From: Micrasema longulum
Taxonomy: Eukaryota > Arthropoda > Insecta > Trichoptera > Brachycentridae
Length of the DNA: 64,000 nt
Direction: 5' to 3'
Assembly: GCA_022494885.1 (NCBI GenBank)
Contig: JAGVSM010003675.1
Location: 186,001-250,000, forward strand
Both the position numbers and the translations under genes were made by a program. The notes under the pieces are model-generated. The model did not search any database, had not been told where the DNA came from, and was given only the letters and a program-made list of their open reading frames with translations. Shown here piece by piece: positions 10,595 to 21,369 of the stretch (position 1 is its first letter; each line of letters begins with the position of its first letter).

Positions 10595-10690
10595 AATATG
10601 GAAACTTCACTGGTCCATTAGAGTTTAGTCTAACTGTGTAAAATATAAAACCATGTAACCGTATGTTTATTGAATAAAAGAAAATAATAA
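10595..10690 (+). repeat. retroposon 3' end shared with 25175-25270
   Basis: ATGGAAACTTCACTGGTCCA, then about 60 bases later GAATAAAAGAA, occurs in both places. A looser relative (GAAACCTTGCTGGTCTGTC) ends the LINE at 37060-37795. It is probably a LINE 3' UTR with its AATAAA signal. Confidence 0.4.
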
Positions 10691-10694
10691 GAAA

Positions 10695-11225
10695 ATATCA
10701 TCATTATTCCACGTCAGCTCCCTAGTTGGAACATATGGTATCCACAAAGAGACTCGATGCATCTCTATCGGCTGTCAACTCCTCTGCGTTCTCCCAAGTC
10801 AGGTTCACGTCCCGAAGTTCTGACATAAACTGCCGACGAACAGTTAACAGTGGACGTCCAGAACGTCGAGAACCTTATGCGTTGTAAAGTAGGTAAACAT
10901 GGTTAAGGTTCTCAGGAGGTATCCACTTTATATGGCCTAGCTATCCGTATCGCCTGCGCTTGACGATAATTGTTACCGGAGTTTGCTGCATCAAAGTTTG
11001 CTTGCAAACTCTGCTTGCAAAGTCAAACCACTGCACACCCTAGATTCTTCTGCGACACCTATTCTCAAAACTCAGTAATTTACGGTTTTCGGCCCTAGTG
11101 ATGGCTGTTATGCAGGTGTGGGGACCAGAGAGTGAGAAACAAGGATATGTTGTTGTCTATGGTCGCAGTGCCCAATGGACCCATATAAGATCGCGTAACA
11201 CGTCACTCGCCCTTCTCTGTTTTCA
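10695..11225 (-). mobile_element. LINE C-terminus, APE-type clade with GRP box
   Basis: The minus strand reads KLLSFENRCRRRI, then LGHIKWIPPENLNHVYLL, GSRRSGRP and RQFMSELRDVNLTWENAEEL before TADRDASS and a stop. This is the typical C-terminal order of RTE/CFDP2-like LINEs (ARDR/W tail after a 'G-R-P' box). Relatives in the window are 40385-41100 (minus) and 54060-54860 (plus). Several in-frame stops show it is dead. Confidence 0.65.
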
Positions 11226-11229
11226 CCAG

Positions 11230-12395
11230 TATTCAAATTCACTTTAAAGTATTCTTTGTTTAATCTCTATATTTTCGTGTGTAATAAACCAAAAATTGTA
11301 AGTAACTTAAATTATTTTATTTATTTATTTCTTGAGGTTAAATCCGTTGAATTCATAAAGCCATTAAATCCATTCAATCATATGTTTTACATAAACTAAC
11401 AAATAACTAGTAGAGTATAATAAAATACCTCTACACAGGCGTTATATGGGCGACATTTGGTTTTCATATAATAAATATCCGATCTCTAGACAGCCTTCTA
11501 CTCGAACCGCATTCCCAGTTTTTTTTTAAAGATGCTTTTTTCTGTTAATGTACATAATAAAAACATTATTCAAAGAATACAAAAAAAAATAAAACACAAT
11601 TTAAATGTGATAAAATAGATAAAATAAAAATACCCAGTAATTAGAGTAAAAGGAAGCTATCCTGTCTTTATTTCAGAAACACGGAAGATGTTTAATCTGA
11701 GCAAGGATATCACTAGATTATATTTTGTAAAAGAATATTAAAACAGCCAAAACCCCTATAAACTCTAAACTGAAAATGTGAAAGTACCTATTCTAGAGAA
11801 TCCATAATAGTTATTTATAAGAGTGCTTGATCCGTTTCTAAATATTATTTTTCTTATGATTCTAAACTAAATTTGCTTTTATTGTAAAAAGCAACAATAA
11901 AAAGAATATTTCAAAAATGCATTGTAAAAAAAAATGCAACATTCTAATTTTTTTTTTGTTTCAGCCTTCTGAAATCAAACCGTCATACATAGAATGGAAT
12001 ATAGATTGGTAAGTGCAGTTTTTACTAGCTGATTGAAATCATATGCATACTGGTTTTGAAACACAACTGGTTCATTGCCAAGGCTTACAGATTATAAATA
12101 AAATTTTATCCAAACGTCTTGACAAAAGTATGGTTTTGCTCCGAAACTAGTCGGCATATCGCATATTTTAATAAGTGATTTTCACCAAAGTAACATAAAA
12201 AATGCATCAAAATTATTTACTGTCTGAGTATTTTATTGTTTAAAAATAAATATCTTCTTATTTCCGTGCTGTATTGTAATTGTTTTTATTAAATAAATTG
12301 TTTAAAATTTTTGATAAAATCATAAAACACATATAAATGATTTGGTTGTAATTTAAATAATATTTATTGTAATCATAAATCTTAGTAAATTGTAA
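11230..12395. other. AT-rich stretch with one candidate exon
   Basis: No repeat or long ORF was recognised. The only notable signal is the candidate exon at 11965-12008. Confidence 0.4.
11965..12008 (+). other. candidate 44-bp coding exon
   Basis: The segment is preceded by a possible branch point (TTCTAAT), a 14-base T tract and TTTCAG, and followed by the perfect donor GTAAGT. One frame is open and reads PSEIKPSYIEWNID. No similarity is recognised and no partner exons were found. Signal quality is high, but the sequence is too short to prove coding. Confidence 0.35.
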
Positions 12396-12399
12396 TTCA

Positions 12400-13317
12400 T
12401 ACAAATACAAAAATATTACAAAAAAATACAATAATAACGGATTCCAAACTCTATGAGGTCAAGGGCCCTGTGCTGTGGTGAGTTGGGATACAACATAATG
12501 GAAAGTGGAAGCACGTACATAATTAAATAATAGCAAAAATAAAAATGGAATATTATTACATAAACATACATATATTTCAAAGGGCATCTGGACAACACGC
12601 TTAATTGTATAGTATATAAATCTATGCAATATCTCTCAGCAGTCTCCTGTAATGGTCTCTTCCCTTAGATAAAATCCTGACTTGAACACTCCTCCTGAAA
12701 ATGGCTTTCGTTTTGGAGAACTTCTTTCTTCATCCAGGACATTGAAAACTCTTGGGGCCACAAAAGAGAAATTCTTCTGAGCAAACGTCTTAAGTGTTTT
12801 TGGAATTAAATCATTAAAATTACAGGAAAACTTCGTACGAGCATTCTGCTGAGATCTACTCTTGAAGCCGCATGACCAGAAATGTACCAATGACTCTTTT
12901 AAAAAATTGTCCAGTATCTTCATGAATTAGAACAATGTCTCAGATGGGAAAGTGGGGGAACAACGCAGCATCACTCTTAGTATTAATTTTGTACGTTTAT
13001 TAGGTGGTTCATGATAGACGCAGTGCAACCTCCCCAGCCCACTATACCGTAGGTTGCCACTCACTGGAAAATAGCAAAATATACAGTTCTGAGAGTGAAA
13101 ATGTCCAAGATGTTCCTAAGTGAGCAGAATACGTGACACAAGTTTCTTAATCTGAAAACCAGCGATCGGACTAGAACCTCCATCGTAGATTTTTGACAAT
13201 AATTATTCCCCGATATTTAATGTACTCAACTGATTTTAAAATCTGGCATGAACATCGGATTTTATTTTTAGATTAAGATGAGATTCATGTGATGATTTGC
13301 TACCAATACTAAACGTA
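12400..13317 (-). mobile_element. LINE A, 3' part (RT thumb to 3' UTR)
   Basis: On the minus strand, after a frameshift, VEYIKYRGIII and KNLRWR (RT palm/thumb) lead to YGIVGWGGCTASIMNHLI, then FAQKNFSFVAPRVFNVLDEE, the usual CR1/Jockey-like C-terminal layout. A 3' UTR with SPQHRALDLIEFG-like coding residue and an AT-rich end follows. The element continues at 15483-15735; LINE B is inserted between, at the duplicated 13-mer AATACTAAACGTA. Confidence 0.7.
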
Positions 13318-14215
13318 CAGCAAAAACTAAAACTTGGAAATGAGTGGAAATGTTCAGTCTTCTAGGCAGAGCCGATTGGTATTGAAAGTGCAATATTATG
13401 GATACAAAGAAAAATAAATAGTCCCTCAATTATCACAATTCACAGCGATAGTATGTCTGGACTGCCCGCGCTCAAATATGTTTACTCTACGAATGCCATT
13501 ATAAGCAACATTCAAAAACTTCACTATGCTCTCAGCACACGAGTCATATATGTTCGAATCTGCTGGGTTAGAGCTCATGTTGGGGAAATCGGAAATGAGA
13601 GAGCAGATGAGCTAGCCAAGGCTGCTACGGTAAAAAAAAATGAGGCCGAACTTTGATGAAGTCCCAATAAGCCATGTAAGGTGGTCCCTTTCAAAAGATA
13701 AATCAAATGAGTGGAGAAAAATTTATGAAGAAAAAACTGCCAATAAGTGGATCAAGCAACTTTTGAAAAGCACAGACGAGGCCAAAACATTTTGCAAGCA
13801 TGAAACGCCTACATATGAATTAACTCAGGCTCTCTCGGGACATGGACGTATGAGGGAATATCTGCATCGCTTTGGGCTGCGAGACGACAGTTGCTGTCCA
13901 TGTGATGGCATCACTGAGCAGACTGTAGAACATCTTCTTATATACTGTCCAATGTTTGATAGGCCGAGGTGGGAGCTTGAAGGCAAAGTATACACTCGGA
14001 TTGCTGCGACTAATAACCTAACTGAGCTTCTGAACTGTAATGATACACGAAGAGAAACTGTTCGATCCGTTACAGGGACAATTAAGCAGGCTAAGTTATT
14101 TAATGGTGGTATCTAGCTCCTTTTGTTTTTTGTGTACAACTTTTACGATTTTTATTTTTTATTATTTGTTAATGTAATATTTCTAGAGATATTTTTTTTA
14201 TTCTGATTCTGCTTT
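13318..14215 (+). mobile_element. LINE B: RNase H and CCHC domain
   Basis: Reading starts in an RNase H domain (VF*AEPIGIESAILWI, IHSDSMSGL with the active-site Asp, then WVRAHVGEIGNERADELAKA), runs past a frameshift at about 13640, and ends with a CCHC-type tail (CPCDGITEQTVEHLLIYCP). LINEs of the R1/I group carry this order after the RT. The RT itself is missing, so the copy is 5'-truncated. Its 3' UTR and poly(A) continue at 15434-15482 beyond the inserted LINE C. Confidence 0.75.
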
Positions 14216-15394
14216 ATTTTTATTATTGTTATCTACCGTGAAAAATGTTAAAGTCAACGGAATATTAACTAAAGATAAATATATTCGATAAAACCTTGCA
14301 CATAACCGTGTAAAAATCAATAACTTCATATCAAATAGCTTCCTAGTAACTTCTGGTGTACCACAGGGTGCCCACTTGGCCCCTCTTCTATTTAATCTGT
14401 TTGTTAATGATGCTGCTAATGTTTTTTCTTTTACAAAATTCTGGCTTTTTGCTGGCGATAACAAGATACTTAAGCTAATTAAAAATATTGATGACTGTGT
14501 CAGACTCAAAGAAGACATAAATGCATTTCATACTTGGTGCAAAACTAATAACATGGAACTTAACATCGATAAATGCAAAATTATTTCATACCATAAATGT
14601 AAACATCCTTTTATTTTTGATTATAAACTTAATGGCCAAGTTCTTTCGATTGTCACCTCTATAAGAGATCTTGGAGTGATCCTAGATAATAAACTAACTT
14701 TTCTGGAACACTTTGATAATATAGTAAACAGATCCTTAAAATTTTAGGCTTTATTAATAGAACTACGTCTGATTTCCAAAGTATGCTTACACTTAAAACA
14801 CTTTATTGCTCTTTAGTTCGCCCTATTCTTGAATATGCATCTGTAATCTGGTCCCCTCATTATGCTGTTCATATCAAGCGCCTTGAATCAGTTCAACATC
14901 GTTTTTTAAGAAAAATTGCATGGAAGATGGGATTGGAAAGAGGAGACTATTCATATTCTGATATGGAGAGGTTTTTAAGCATATCAAGTCTTGAAAAGCG
15001 CAGATGCATTGCAGATATAATCTGCATGTATAAAATTATGAACTGTCTCATTGATGCCCCTGAAATTTTGCAAAAGATTCTTTTTAACGTTCCCACCCGT
15101 AGACTAAGAAATAATGAAATGCTTTTCCTCGGTCACTACAGGACCAATTATGGTGCACAGTCGCCTTTGCCAGAATGATCAGGCGGGTGAACGATCATCA
15201 AGATCTTGATTATTATGGTGTAAGGATGTCTTTCTTTACAAATCAGCTAAAGAATCTGTATAGTTAGCCTATGCTTTTTACTTAATCTAAAAAAATCTAT
15301 CATCTGTCTTTGCTGCTTATTTCTGTTCCTTATATTTTTTTATTCCTTTGTAAAAATTTCTTTTAATTGTAATGTTTATAATGGACTTTGTCCG

Positions 15395-15433
<39 letters not shown>
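14216..15433 (+). mobile_element. LINE C: Jockey/CR1-like RT to (AAAT)n tail
   Basis: RT motifs run SGVPQGAHLAPLLFN, then WLFAGDNK where F/YADD is expected (the second catalytic Asp motif is changed to AGD), then DLGVILDNKLTF. After a frameshift near 14745 comes LVRPILEYASVIWSPHY and SVQHRFLRKIAW, ending at about 15265. A 3' UTR and about nine AAAT units (15394-15433) close it. A related diverged copy is at 59635-60300 (minus). It is dead by the frameshift and catalytic change. Confidence 0.75.
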
Positions 15434-15482
15434 CAAAAGCAATGTACAAATAATTTGCAACTACAAAAAAAAAAAAAATAAT
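15434..15482 (+). mobile_element. LINE B 3' terminus and poly(A)
   Basis: This short piece ends in about 14 A residues, directly followed by AATACTAAACGTA (15483-15495), the same 13-mer found at 13305-13317. It is therefore best read as the 3' end of LINE B, displaced by the insertion of LINE C. Confidence 0.6.
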
Positions 15483-15735
15483 AATACTAAACGTAATATA
15501 TTTGGTTTTATCCACATTCAGGGTACGCAAATGATTGTCTTACCAGGTTTTCATCGCTCTAATACCACAATTTGCTTTTTTAAAAACAGAGTTCCAATCC
15601 CTAGCTTCAAACAACAAAACCGTGTCATCGGCAATACCTTTATAATATACATATGAAAGGTTGATTGATTTTATATTATTCATTGAATTGTCTAACTGAC
15701 CGCAGATAGTAAAAATATTATTGATAAATTAGAAT
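15483..15735 (-). mobile_element. LINE A, 5' part (RT with ADD box)
   Basis: The minus strand reads INNIFTICGQLDNS, then GIADDTVLLFEARDWNSVFK (RT active-site region) and LNVDKTKYITFSI, which joins in frame to GSKSSHESHLNLKIKS at 13304. An in-frame stop follows KTW. This restores the normal order of RT motifs across the insertion. Confidence 0.65.
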
Positions 15736-15739
15736 ATTT

Positions 15740-16205
15740 CACTAAAAGTGAAATTGACGCTTACCGTATACCAACTACTTACCTATGTACTGTGTACATT
15801 TATTAGAATTCAAATCATATAATAATTAATGATTACTGTAATTTATTTCATCATCAAACGATAAAATACCTTTGAATACAATACTTTAATGACATATTAT
15901 CACAAGATATGATACTGATAATTTTTTATTATTTTATTAATGATGATTTTTTAATGTTATATAATTGTCCGGTTAATTTGTGTACACATTTTATTATTTG
16001 TATACAAATAGACAATAATGCCACATTAAAAAAATATATATACACATTTTAAAGCATACGGTTAATTACTATTTTTCTTTTTATATTTTCAAACTTTTGA
16101 CTTGAGTTAATGTCGCATGAAAGTTAGGACGTACATACGAATACATTCAAATCTTAAAATTTTGTGTAACAATAAGTTTACAAGAAATCTATTTAAAAAT
16201 GCGTG
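15740..16205. other. AT-rich stretch, nothing recognised
   Basis: No ORF, tRNA-like box or repeat shared with other parts of the window was seen. Confidence 0.4.
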
Positions 16206-16207
16206 CT

Positions 16208-16325
16208 TCATCATCATCACCACTCCCTTTCCGCACCTAATGGTGCATAGAGCACGGCATTGGTACACCAATCGCAGCGTGTCTTGATTTTTTTTTATTA
16301 CATGAAGGTAAGATGATCAGTCTTG
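16208..16325 (-). mobile_element. SINE-A 3' part
   Basis: Minus-strand copy of the SINE-A tail: GATCAGTC-type block, ATTGGTGTACCAAT, TGCACCATTAGGTGCGGAAA, ending in ATGATGATG. The tRNA-like head is absent (5' truncation). Confidence 0.7.
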
Positions 16326-16634
16326 CTCAGCAGCTTTATTCATTCTAGGCATTAAAATTAATTTATGTTTCTATAATTAATTAGGATTTTTTATTTTATA
16401 TCAGTGCCATAATTAAGTAGTAAAATGTGCAATCAAACCAAGATAATAATCCTCAATCTTATCTTATTATATGACGCAATCTTTAATTATCAGAGTCCTA
16501 TCAACATTTTATGTACCGGTTTGTAAAAGAATCAAGATTATAAACAGTAAACTAATGTAACAGCTAAGAGCCAAACCTAGATGAACATTTTTTAGATGTA
16601 AAAAACAATTTGAATTTTTTGACTCTTTAAAGGG

Positions 16635-16740
16635 TGTGTTAAAAAAAATCTTGACTCGCGGTGATGTTACATTGTGTTACCTCAGCAAAAGACAGAATAT
16701 TCTGAAGTTCAGATATTTGAAAAAAAATTCAGAGAGACAC
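16635..16740 (+). repeat. repeat shared with 34770-34870
   Basis: GCAAAAGACAGAATATTCTG and TTCAGATATTTGAAAAA recur, inverted, at 34770-34870 with a similar flanking GATGT...TGTTAC block. Function and class are unknown. Confidence 0.5.
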
Positions 16741-16753
16741 ACTTTTTAATAAT

Positions 16754-17515
16754 TTATAAATAATATTTATTTATTTTGTTCATTAACGCCCAGAAGGCAT
16801 TTACAAAAAATAAAAATGAAATACATGCTAACATACTAAATAATAAACAGAATATACAGAAAAAAATTGTGAAATTAGTTAAAAAGGATATGATAAAAAG
16901 TTTTACAAAGTAAAAAAAAAACACAATAATAACAAAGGTATGCAAGAAAAAACAGTAAGCATATAAACAAAAAATGCAAAGATATAAGCTTATGAAATAA
17001 ATTCTGTAAGGCAAACAATAAATAAAGTGTTACGGTAAGTAAGAAAGACATTTTTAAGTTAAATTAATAAACAAGTAAGCATATATTATCACGAAAAATG
17101 AGAAATAAAAATATGTATCTATGAAATGCGTATTTGCCAATACTACAGTGCAGTTTGATATAATAGTAAAAAATAAAAAACAAGGATAAGGTAATAAAAA
17201 TAAACAAGTAAGTAATATTTTTTAATTTATGAAATTGAATTGTCAATAATAGTTTGACGAGCAGCTACAAATAAACTTGATATTGTGGACTTATAAGACA
17301 GTTAAGAATTGGACAGAATGTCTGCAACCGTTCCATAAGTGTTACCTAACCTATGCAGTCTCGGTATCAATGAATTGTTTTGTTGGTTGGACGAAGTACT
17401 GGAGCAATGAAACAATAAAGTACTCCTAGTGTTGACAGCAGGTACTCTAAAATTAATCGATTCAAGTATTTTTGGTGCGTCAAAAAGAGACTACAATTTT
17501 ATACAGTACAATGAG
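16754..17515 (-). mobile_element. LINE C-terminus and 3' UTR
   Basis: The minus strand has about 60 open codons reading DAPKILESINFRVPAVNTRS, then LIPRLHRLGN and a stop. This is the 'I-x-F-x-V-P-x-x-x-T-R' layout also seen at 37060-37795 and 59635-60300. The 3' UTR carries TGTAAATGCCTTCTGGGCG and ends AATAAATAAATATT. The Phe/Ile-rich 60-86-codon ORFs here are read out of this AT-rich UTR. Confidence 0.55.
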
Positions 17516-17639
17516 ATCATTAATCATTAATATAATAGGATTTAGGCCTGTTATAGCTAAATAAATTAAAAATCAGAAATACGCTGGTGAAATAAACAGC
17601 GTGCATTTCCATTCATTGCCAATAACCGACTGATTGAAC

Positions 17640-17960
17640 AAATCTCTTGATATGTATTTGTCTCTTTCACATAAACACCGGCCACAGAACAGCGTTTCCT
17701 TTTTTAGAATTATAAGTTCTATTTTCGTGCTCTTTCTGATGCAGTAAAAGAGAGGCGGCCTCCGTGGTGTAGTGGTCAAGACGCTTGACTCACGCACGGA
17801 AGGTTCCGAGTTCGATTCCCGGTGAGAACACAAAAATTAAAAATGTGATTTTTCTCAAGCCTGGTTGTTCTGTAATGTAATTCACCATTGTAATTGGGCC
17901 TCCTGGCCTGTTGTGGTGCAAAAAAAATGAAACGAATTCTGTTGTGGTATTGGCATCATT
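17640..17960 (-). repeat. unclassified repeat interrupted by SINE-B
   Basis: Pieces at 17640-17753 and 17929-17960 match the plus strand at 34500-34620 (ATGCCAATACCACAA; AGAGCACGA; AACTTATAAT; ACGCTGTT). The SINE-B copy sits exactly between them, so the SINE is the younger insertion. Confidence 0.5.
17754..17928 (+). mobile_element. SINE-B, full length
   Basis: The tRNA-like head GGCCTCCGTGGTGTAGTGGT (A box) and GGTTCCGAGTTCGATTCCC (B box) is followed by a body with GTGATTTTTCTCAAGCCTGG and GGCCTCCTGGCCTG, ending in GTGCA8. A near-identical copy is at 47263-47435 and a fragment at 21149-21213. The head does not close a 7-bp acceptor stem, so it is a SINE and not a tRNA gene. Confidence 0.8.
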
Positions 17961-18178
17961 GAAAAAAAAAGGAATAACCCGCTAAGCCTCTTGTTTAGAG
18001 GCTTGTCAGCAGGTCGTAAATAGGATATGGAAGGAAGTTATGAAAAATATTCCACAACGCTCAGACCAATTGAGAAAAAAACTTTTTTGGATTTATTTCT
18101 TGCAACTGGGGGGAATCGAACCCGCGATGCTAGTTTCACAGTTAGCTGTCTTACCAACTACGCCACGGCGCCTGCCCC
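17960..18178 (-). mobile_element. tRNA-derived SINE, third type
   Basis: On the minus strand GGCGCCGTGGCGTAGTTGGT (A box) and GCGGGTTCGATTCCCC (B box) lie about 30 bases apart within 18101-18178. A body of about 140 bases follows, with GCCTCTAAACAAGAGGC (a short hairpin). The head's acceptor ends do not pair (GGCGCCG versus CAGTTGC), which argues against a functional tRNA. Confidence 0.5.
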
Positions 18179-18179
18179 C

Positions 18180-19048
18180 TCATTCGTACAATTATTTCTC
18201 ACATAGCAAGAATAAATATTTTTGTTCTAAAATCCAGCATATTTATGGAAATTTTAGTTCAAATCCAATGTGAAAAGATACATTTGAGGATTATAAAAAA
18301 TACAATGTAATCATTTAAATAAATAAGTCTCATGTTGCTACACAGCCACACAAGAATTAAAAAACATAATTTAATATGTGCAGTTTTTTATAAAATTATA
18401 TTTAAAAAGTCTTCGATTAATTGCCAGATTTTTTTAAATTTATGATTAATCCTAATTTGGTTAAATAATTATAATCACAATAAACAAACATTAAGATGTA
18501 GGTAAGGAAAAAAAAGGCCAAAAAAACGGCAATGAGGAAAAACTTTATAGAATTTAGCTAATGTGGTACAAATGAATTATGGTCCCGAGGTAATATCACA
18601 GGTTAGAAGTTTAATTTCTGGCGATTCAGATGCGAACTTCGAACCCTTCTCATCTGCACTACCAATTTATTTTAAATAAAAATGGTCTCAACATTAAAAC
18701 AGGCACATATTTGGGAAATCTTGAATTATTAACTTTAAACCATAGGTTCTCAAACTTACTTCGCCCACCGCCCACTTTGTAAATGAAAAAAGTTCTAGAA
18801 CCTATTAGTAATTACAATAGCTTTTTTTTAACGCGCCATATCATATTTCTGAGCTCAAACATACATTTTATTTATTTTTTTAATAGAGAAATTAAAAGGT
18901 ATACTAGATCTAGTGTATTTGTTAAAACTGAAGAAAGCATTTAAAAACTTATCTTATCTTATCCGGAGCACAAATTTGTAACCTATTTTTTTATTTAAAT
19001 GTACAATACAGCACTACTGTCAATTACAATTATTATTATTATTTCATT
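18180..19048. other. AT-rich stretch with a possible hAT-like end
   Basis: No gene was recognised. TAGGTTCTCAAACTTACTTC with CCACCGCCCAC at about 18742-18778 resembles hAT terminal repeats in composition, but no partner end was found. Confidence 0.3.
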
Positions 19049-19049
19049 T

Positions 19050-19375
19050 TCAATTAGATGAATCTCACCCGCATAACTATAGGTTTTAGCTCTTTAACTT
19101 CACAAACATCAATAGATGAAAGAATTGAAGGAATATAGATGCTCAAATATGGGCAGAATGGTGAATGTTACACAGTGTGTAAAATGGCCACTTAAATCAG
19201 CCATTGATAGGTCGTAAGCCCTGTAGATGCCTAGACTTATAGACTTATATTGCCTTCTCTTAAATGTTCTTTACCTCTGTTGTAATATGTTAATATAAAC
19301 AGCTCCCCAGGGAGTTGAATCCAGTCCTTGTCTACAAAAATTTGGACAAACTCAAAATATTGTTGACAATGTACA
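19050..19375. repeat. palindromic family, right half
   Basis: It runs from the interior block (GATGAATCTCACCCGCATAA) through the inverted core (TTACACAGTGTGTAA, TGATAGGTCGTAAGCCC) to the characteristic end AGCTCCCCAGGGAGTTGAAT and GGACAAACTCAAAATATTGT. The left arm is missing. Confidence 0.7.
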
Positions 19376-19616
19376 TGGTTTATATAATTAGGTATCTACA
19401 AAAGCATGTTTAAAAAAGCACAATAGATTATTGAGGTTCATATAAACAATAGTAAACAAAGGCCAGAACCTGGAAACAGTTGATGAATATATATAAATTG
19501 GACATAAGATAAAATTGGGCAGAGAGAATCAAACGGCAAAACTGCCAGGAAGGATAGAAATAAGTTGGGAAGCTTTTGTAAAACTAAGACACATACTTGA
19601 AAATAAAGAAATTCCG

Positions 19617-19795
19617 ATTTATTTTTATTTATATCCCTACAGAGATGAGGTAGAATTTTTTTCAAATTCAAGATTCAGGATTATGGATATTCGAGCGTTT
19701 ACAGGGCTTATGACCTGTCATTGGCTAGGTTAAGTGGCCACTTTATGTAGGTACTACAACATTCCCATTACGCTTATTTTAGCGAATATCCACAC
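19617..19795. repeat. hairpin sub-family, single arm
   Basis: TTTATTTATATC, CTACAGAGATGAGGTAGAAT, GGATTATGGATATTCGAGCG and then ACAGGGCTTATGACCTGTC and AAGTGGCCACTT match one arm plus the loop of the perfect hairpin at 10097-10290. Confidence 0.7.
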
Positions 19796-20099
19796 CAGGT
19801 AACATTTTTGGTTTTTGTATATATGCTACGAATCAAGAACCCATCCACAAGCGAGTTGGAAGCGCCATCTATGCATTGATATTGAAGTTTTAAGTATTTA
19901 ATTAGCAGATTACTTTATTTTATGTATTTAAGACTTATCAGCCGAGTTAAATTAAGTACTAGTAAACGCCTGCAGATGATTAAATTCCGATTTGTCTGAA
20001 AAGAAAAACATTTGAATCATGTATACTGCGAGTGACTACATATACATTAGAGACCATAGTTTTCAGAAAAAGAAATGTAGAAAAACTCGAATGCACACA

Positions 20100-20345
20100 G
20101 CGATCCATAGTTAGCATAAGCCGACAGACAGAATGAGAAATGAAGAAATTAGGAACAGAGTCAGAAAAGCGGACATCGTGGATCGTGTAGCTAGACTGAA
20201 GTGGCAATGGGCAGGACATGTTGCGAGACAAGACCCCACAAGATGGACCCCTAAAATTTTAAGATGGAGACCTTAGGAGAATAAGCGAGGCGTCGGAAAG
20301 TCTAAAAAAAGATGGTCCGACGACATAGCTGCTGTAGGGGGTTAA
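20100..20345 (+). mobile_element. RTE-like LINE C-terminal remnant
   Basis: The plus strand reads IRNRVRKADIVDRVARLKWQ, then WAGHVARQD, RWTPKILRWRP, a stop, and KKRWSDDIAAV. This is the standard 'L-K-W-x-W-A-G-H-V-A-R ... R-W-x-D-D-I' end of RTE-type ORFs. The next part of the same layout (SVGRPQKRWVGDIATIAGKT) is found separately at 33735-33960 (minus). Stops and small indels show it is dead. Confidence 0.65.
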
Positions 20346-20349
20346 TAAG

Positions 20350-21145
20350 GATATGTAAGCAGTCAGCAGTGGAGGACAGAAGGCTAAAAAAGAAGAAACA
20401 AAGACGAATAAGTCACTAATAAACATTATGATACATTTCATAATAATAATATCATTATCGTTACAAAAATGACAAACGGGCTGAGAAAGCCGCGATAAAT
20501 ACCTAAGACAGAAAGAGGGCAGTAAATATCAGGAAACCCTTATTTTTCGCCTTTCTTAAAATAAGCCCAGATCTCCTCAACGCCCTTCATTTTTTTCTAT
20601 TCTTTCTCCTATTTTTTATTCTTCTATTTCTATTTTTCTATTTTTTTCTATTTTTTCTACAAGGGGGCGTTATCACCCACTTCGAGAAAGACTGGTTTGA
20701 ACGAATATACCCATATGAAAAATTATCCAAATTGCGGGTTTTCAATACGACTCCTTATCATGGTTATTTTTTCAATGTAAAACCCAAAACATTATGTTTT
20801 TGGTAGAATAATAAAATTTATTTCAATGTTGTAATTAAATATATCAGATTTTTTACGATGTTTTTCTACGGAATACAAGACAAGTATTTTAATTGATACT
20901 AATTTAGATTTATGTCATGGTGACAATGATCCCGGTTATAAGCGATGTTGTCGGATTAAAATACATTCTAAGAGGCTATTAGAGGATCGTAACAACAGTT
21001 TTATATGAATCAAACGATGATAATGGGATGTTTTCTAATTTCCTCTTGTAATACACGCCTTTAAAAAATCAATTTAAGGACTAATGTTTTTTTTAGAACT
21101 ATGATAAAAACCCTGAAAATATTTTGTATAAATTAAAACATATTT
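20350..21145. other. no recognised gene
   Basis: Contains a T/C-rich tract (about 20590-20660, repeats of TTCTATTTTT). Otherwise unremarkable AT-rich DNA. Confidence 0.4.
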
Positions 21146-21148
21146 TGT

Positions 21149-21213
21149 ATTGACGTTGGACTTCCTGGCCTGTAATTGAACTTGGCTTCCTGGCCTGTTG
21201 TGATGCATTTTTT
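21149..21213 (+). mobile_element. SINE-B 3' fragment
   Basis: Two imperfect tandem copies of CTTCCTGGCCTGT end in GTTGTGATGCA and a T tract, matching the 3' end of SINE-B (GGCCTCCTGGCCTGTTGTGG). Confidence 0.5.
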
Positions 21214-21231
21214 TTAAAGTTATAAAAATAG

Positions 21232-21369
21232 CCTCTGAACTGTTACCTGAAGCGTGAGACTGATATCTTACACTTGTGTAACAAAAATGATCCAGATACG
21301 CTGAGATTGGTGTAACAATGCAGTGCCCTGTACACCATTAGGTGCGGAAAGGGAATGATGATAATAATG
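21232..21369 (+). mobile_element. SINE-A 3' part
   Basis: TTACCTGAAGCGTGAGACTG, AAATGATCCAGATACGCTGA, GCAGTGCCCTGTACACCATT and AGGTGCGGAAAGGGAATGAT follow the SINE-A consensus without the tRNA head. Confidence 0.7.

Noticed and set aside
16754..17246. Phe/Ile/Leu-rich minus ORFs as small membrane proteins
   Set aside because: Low-complexity translation of an AT-rich LINE 3' UTR.
17780..17825. tRNA genes at the A/B-box pairs (also 18101, 26428, 30200, 32909, 47263, 52029, 61879)
   Set aside because: The internal promoter boxes are present but acceptor stems do not pair, and the same bodies and tails follow in several copies. They are SINE heads.
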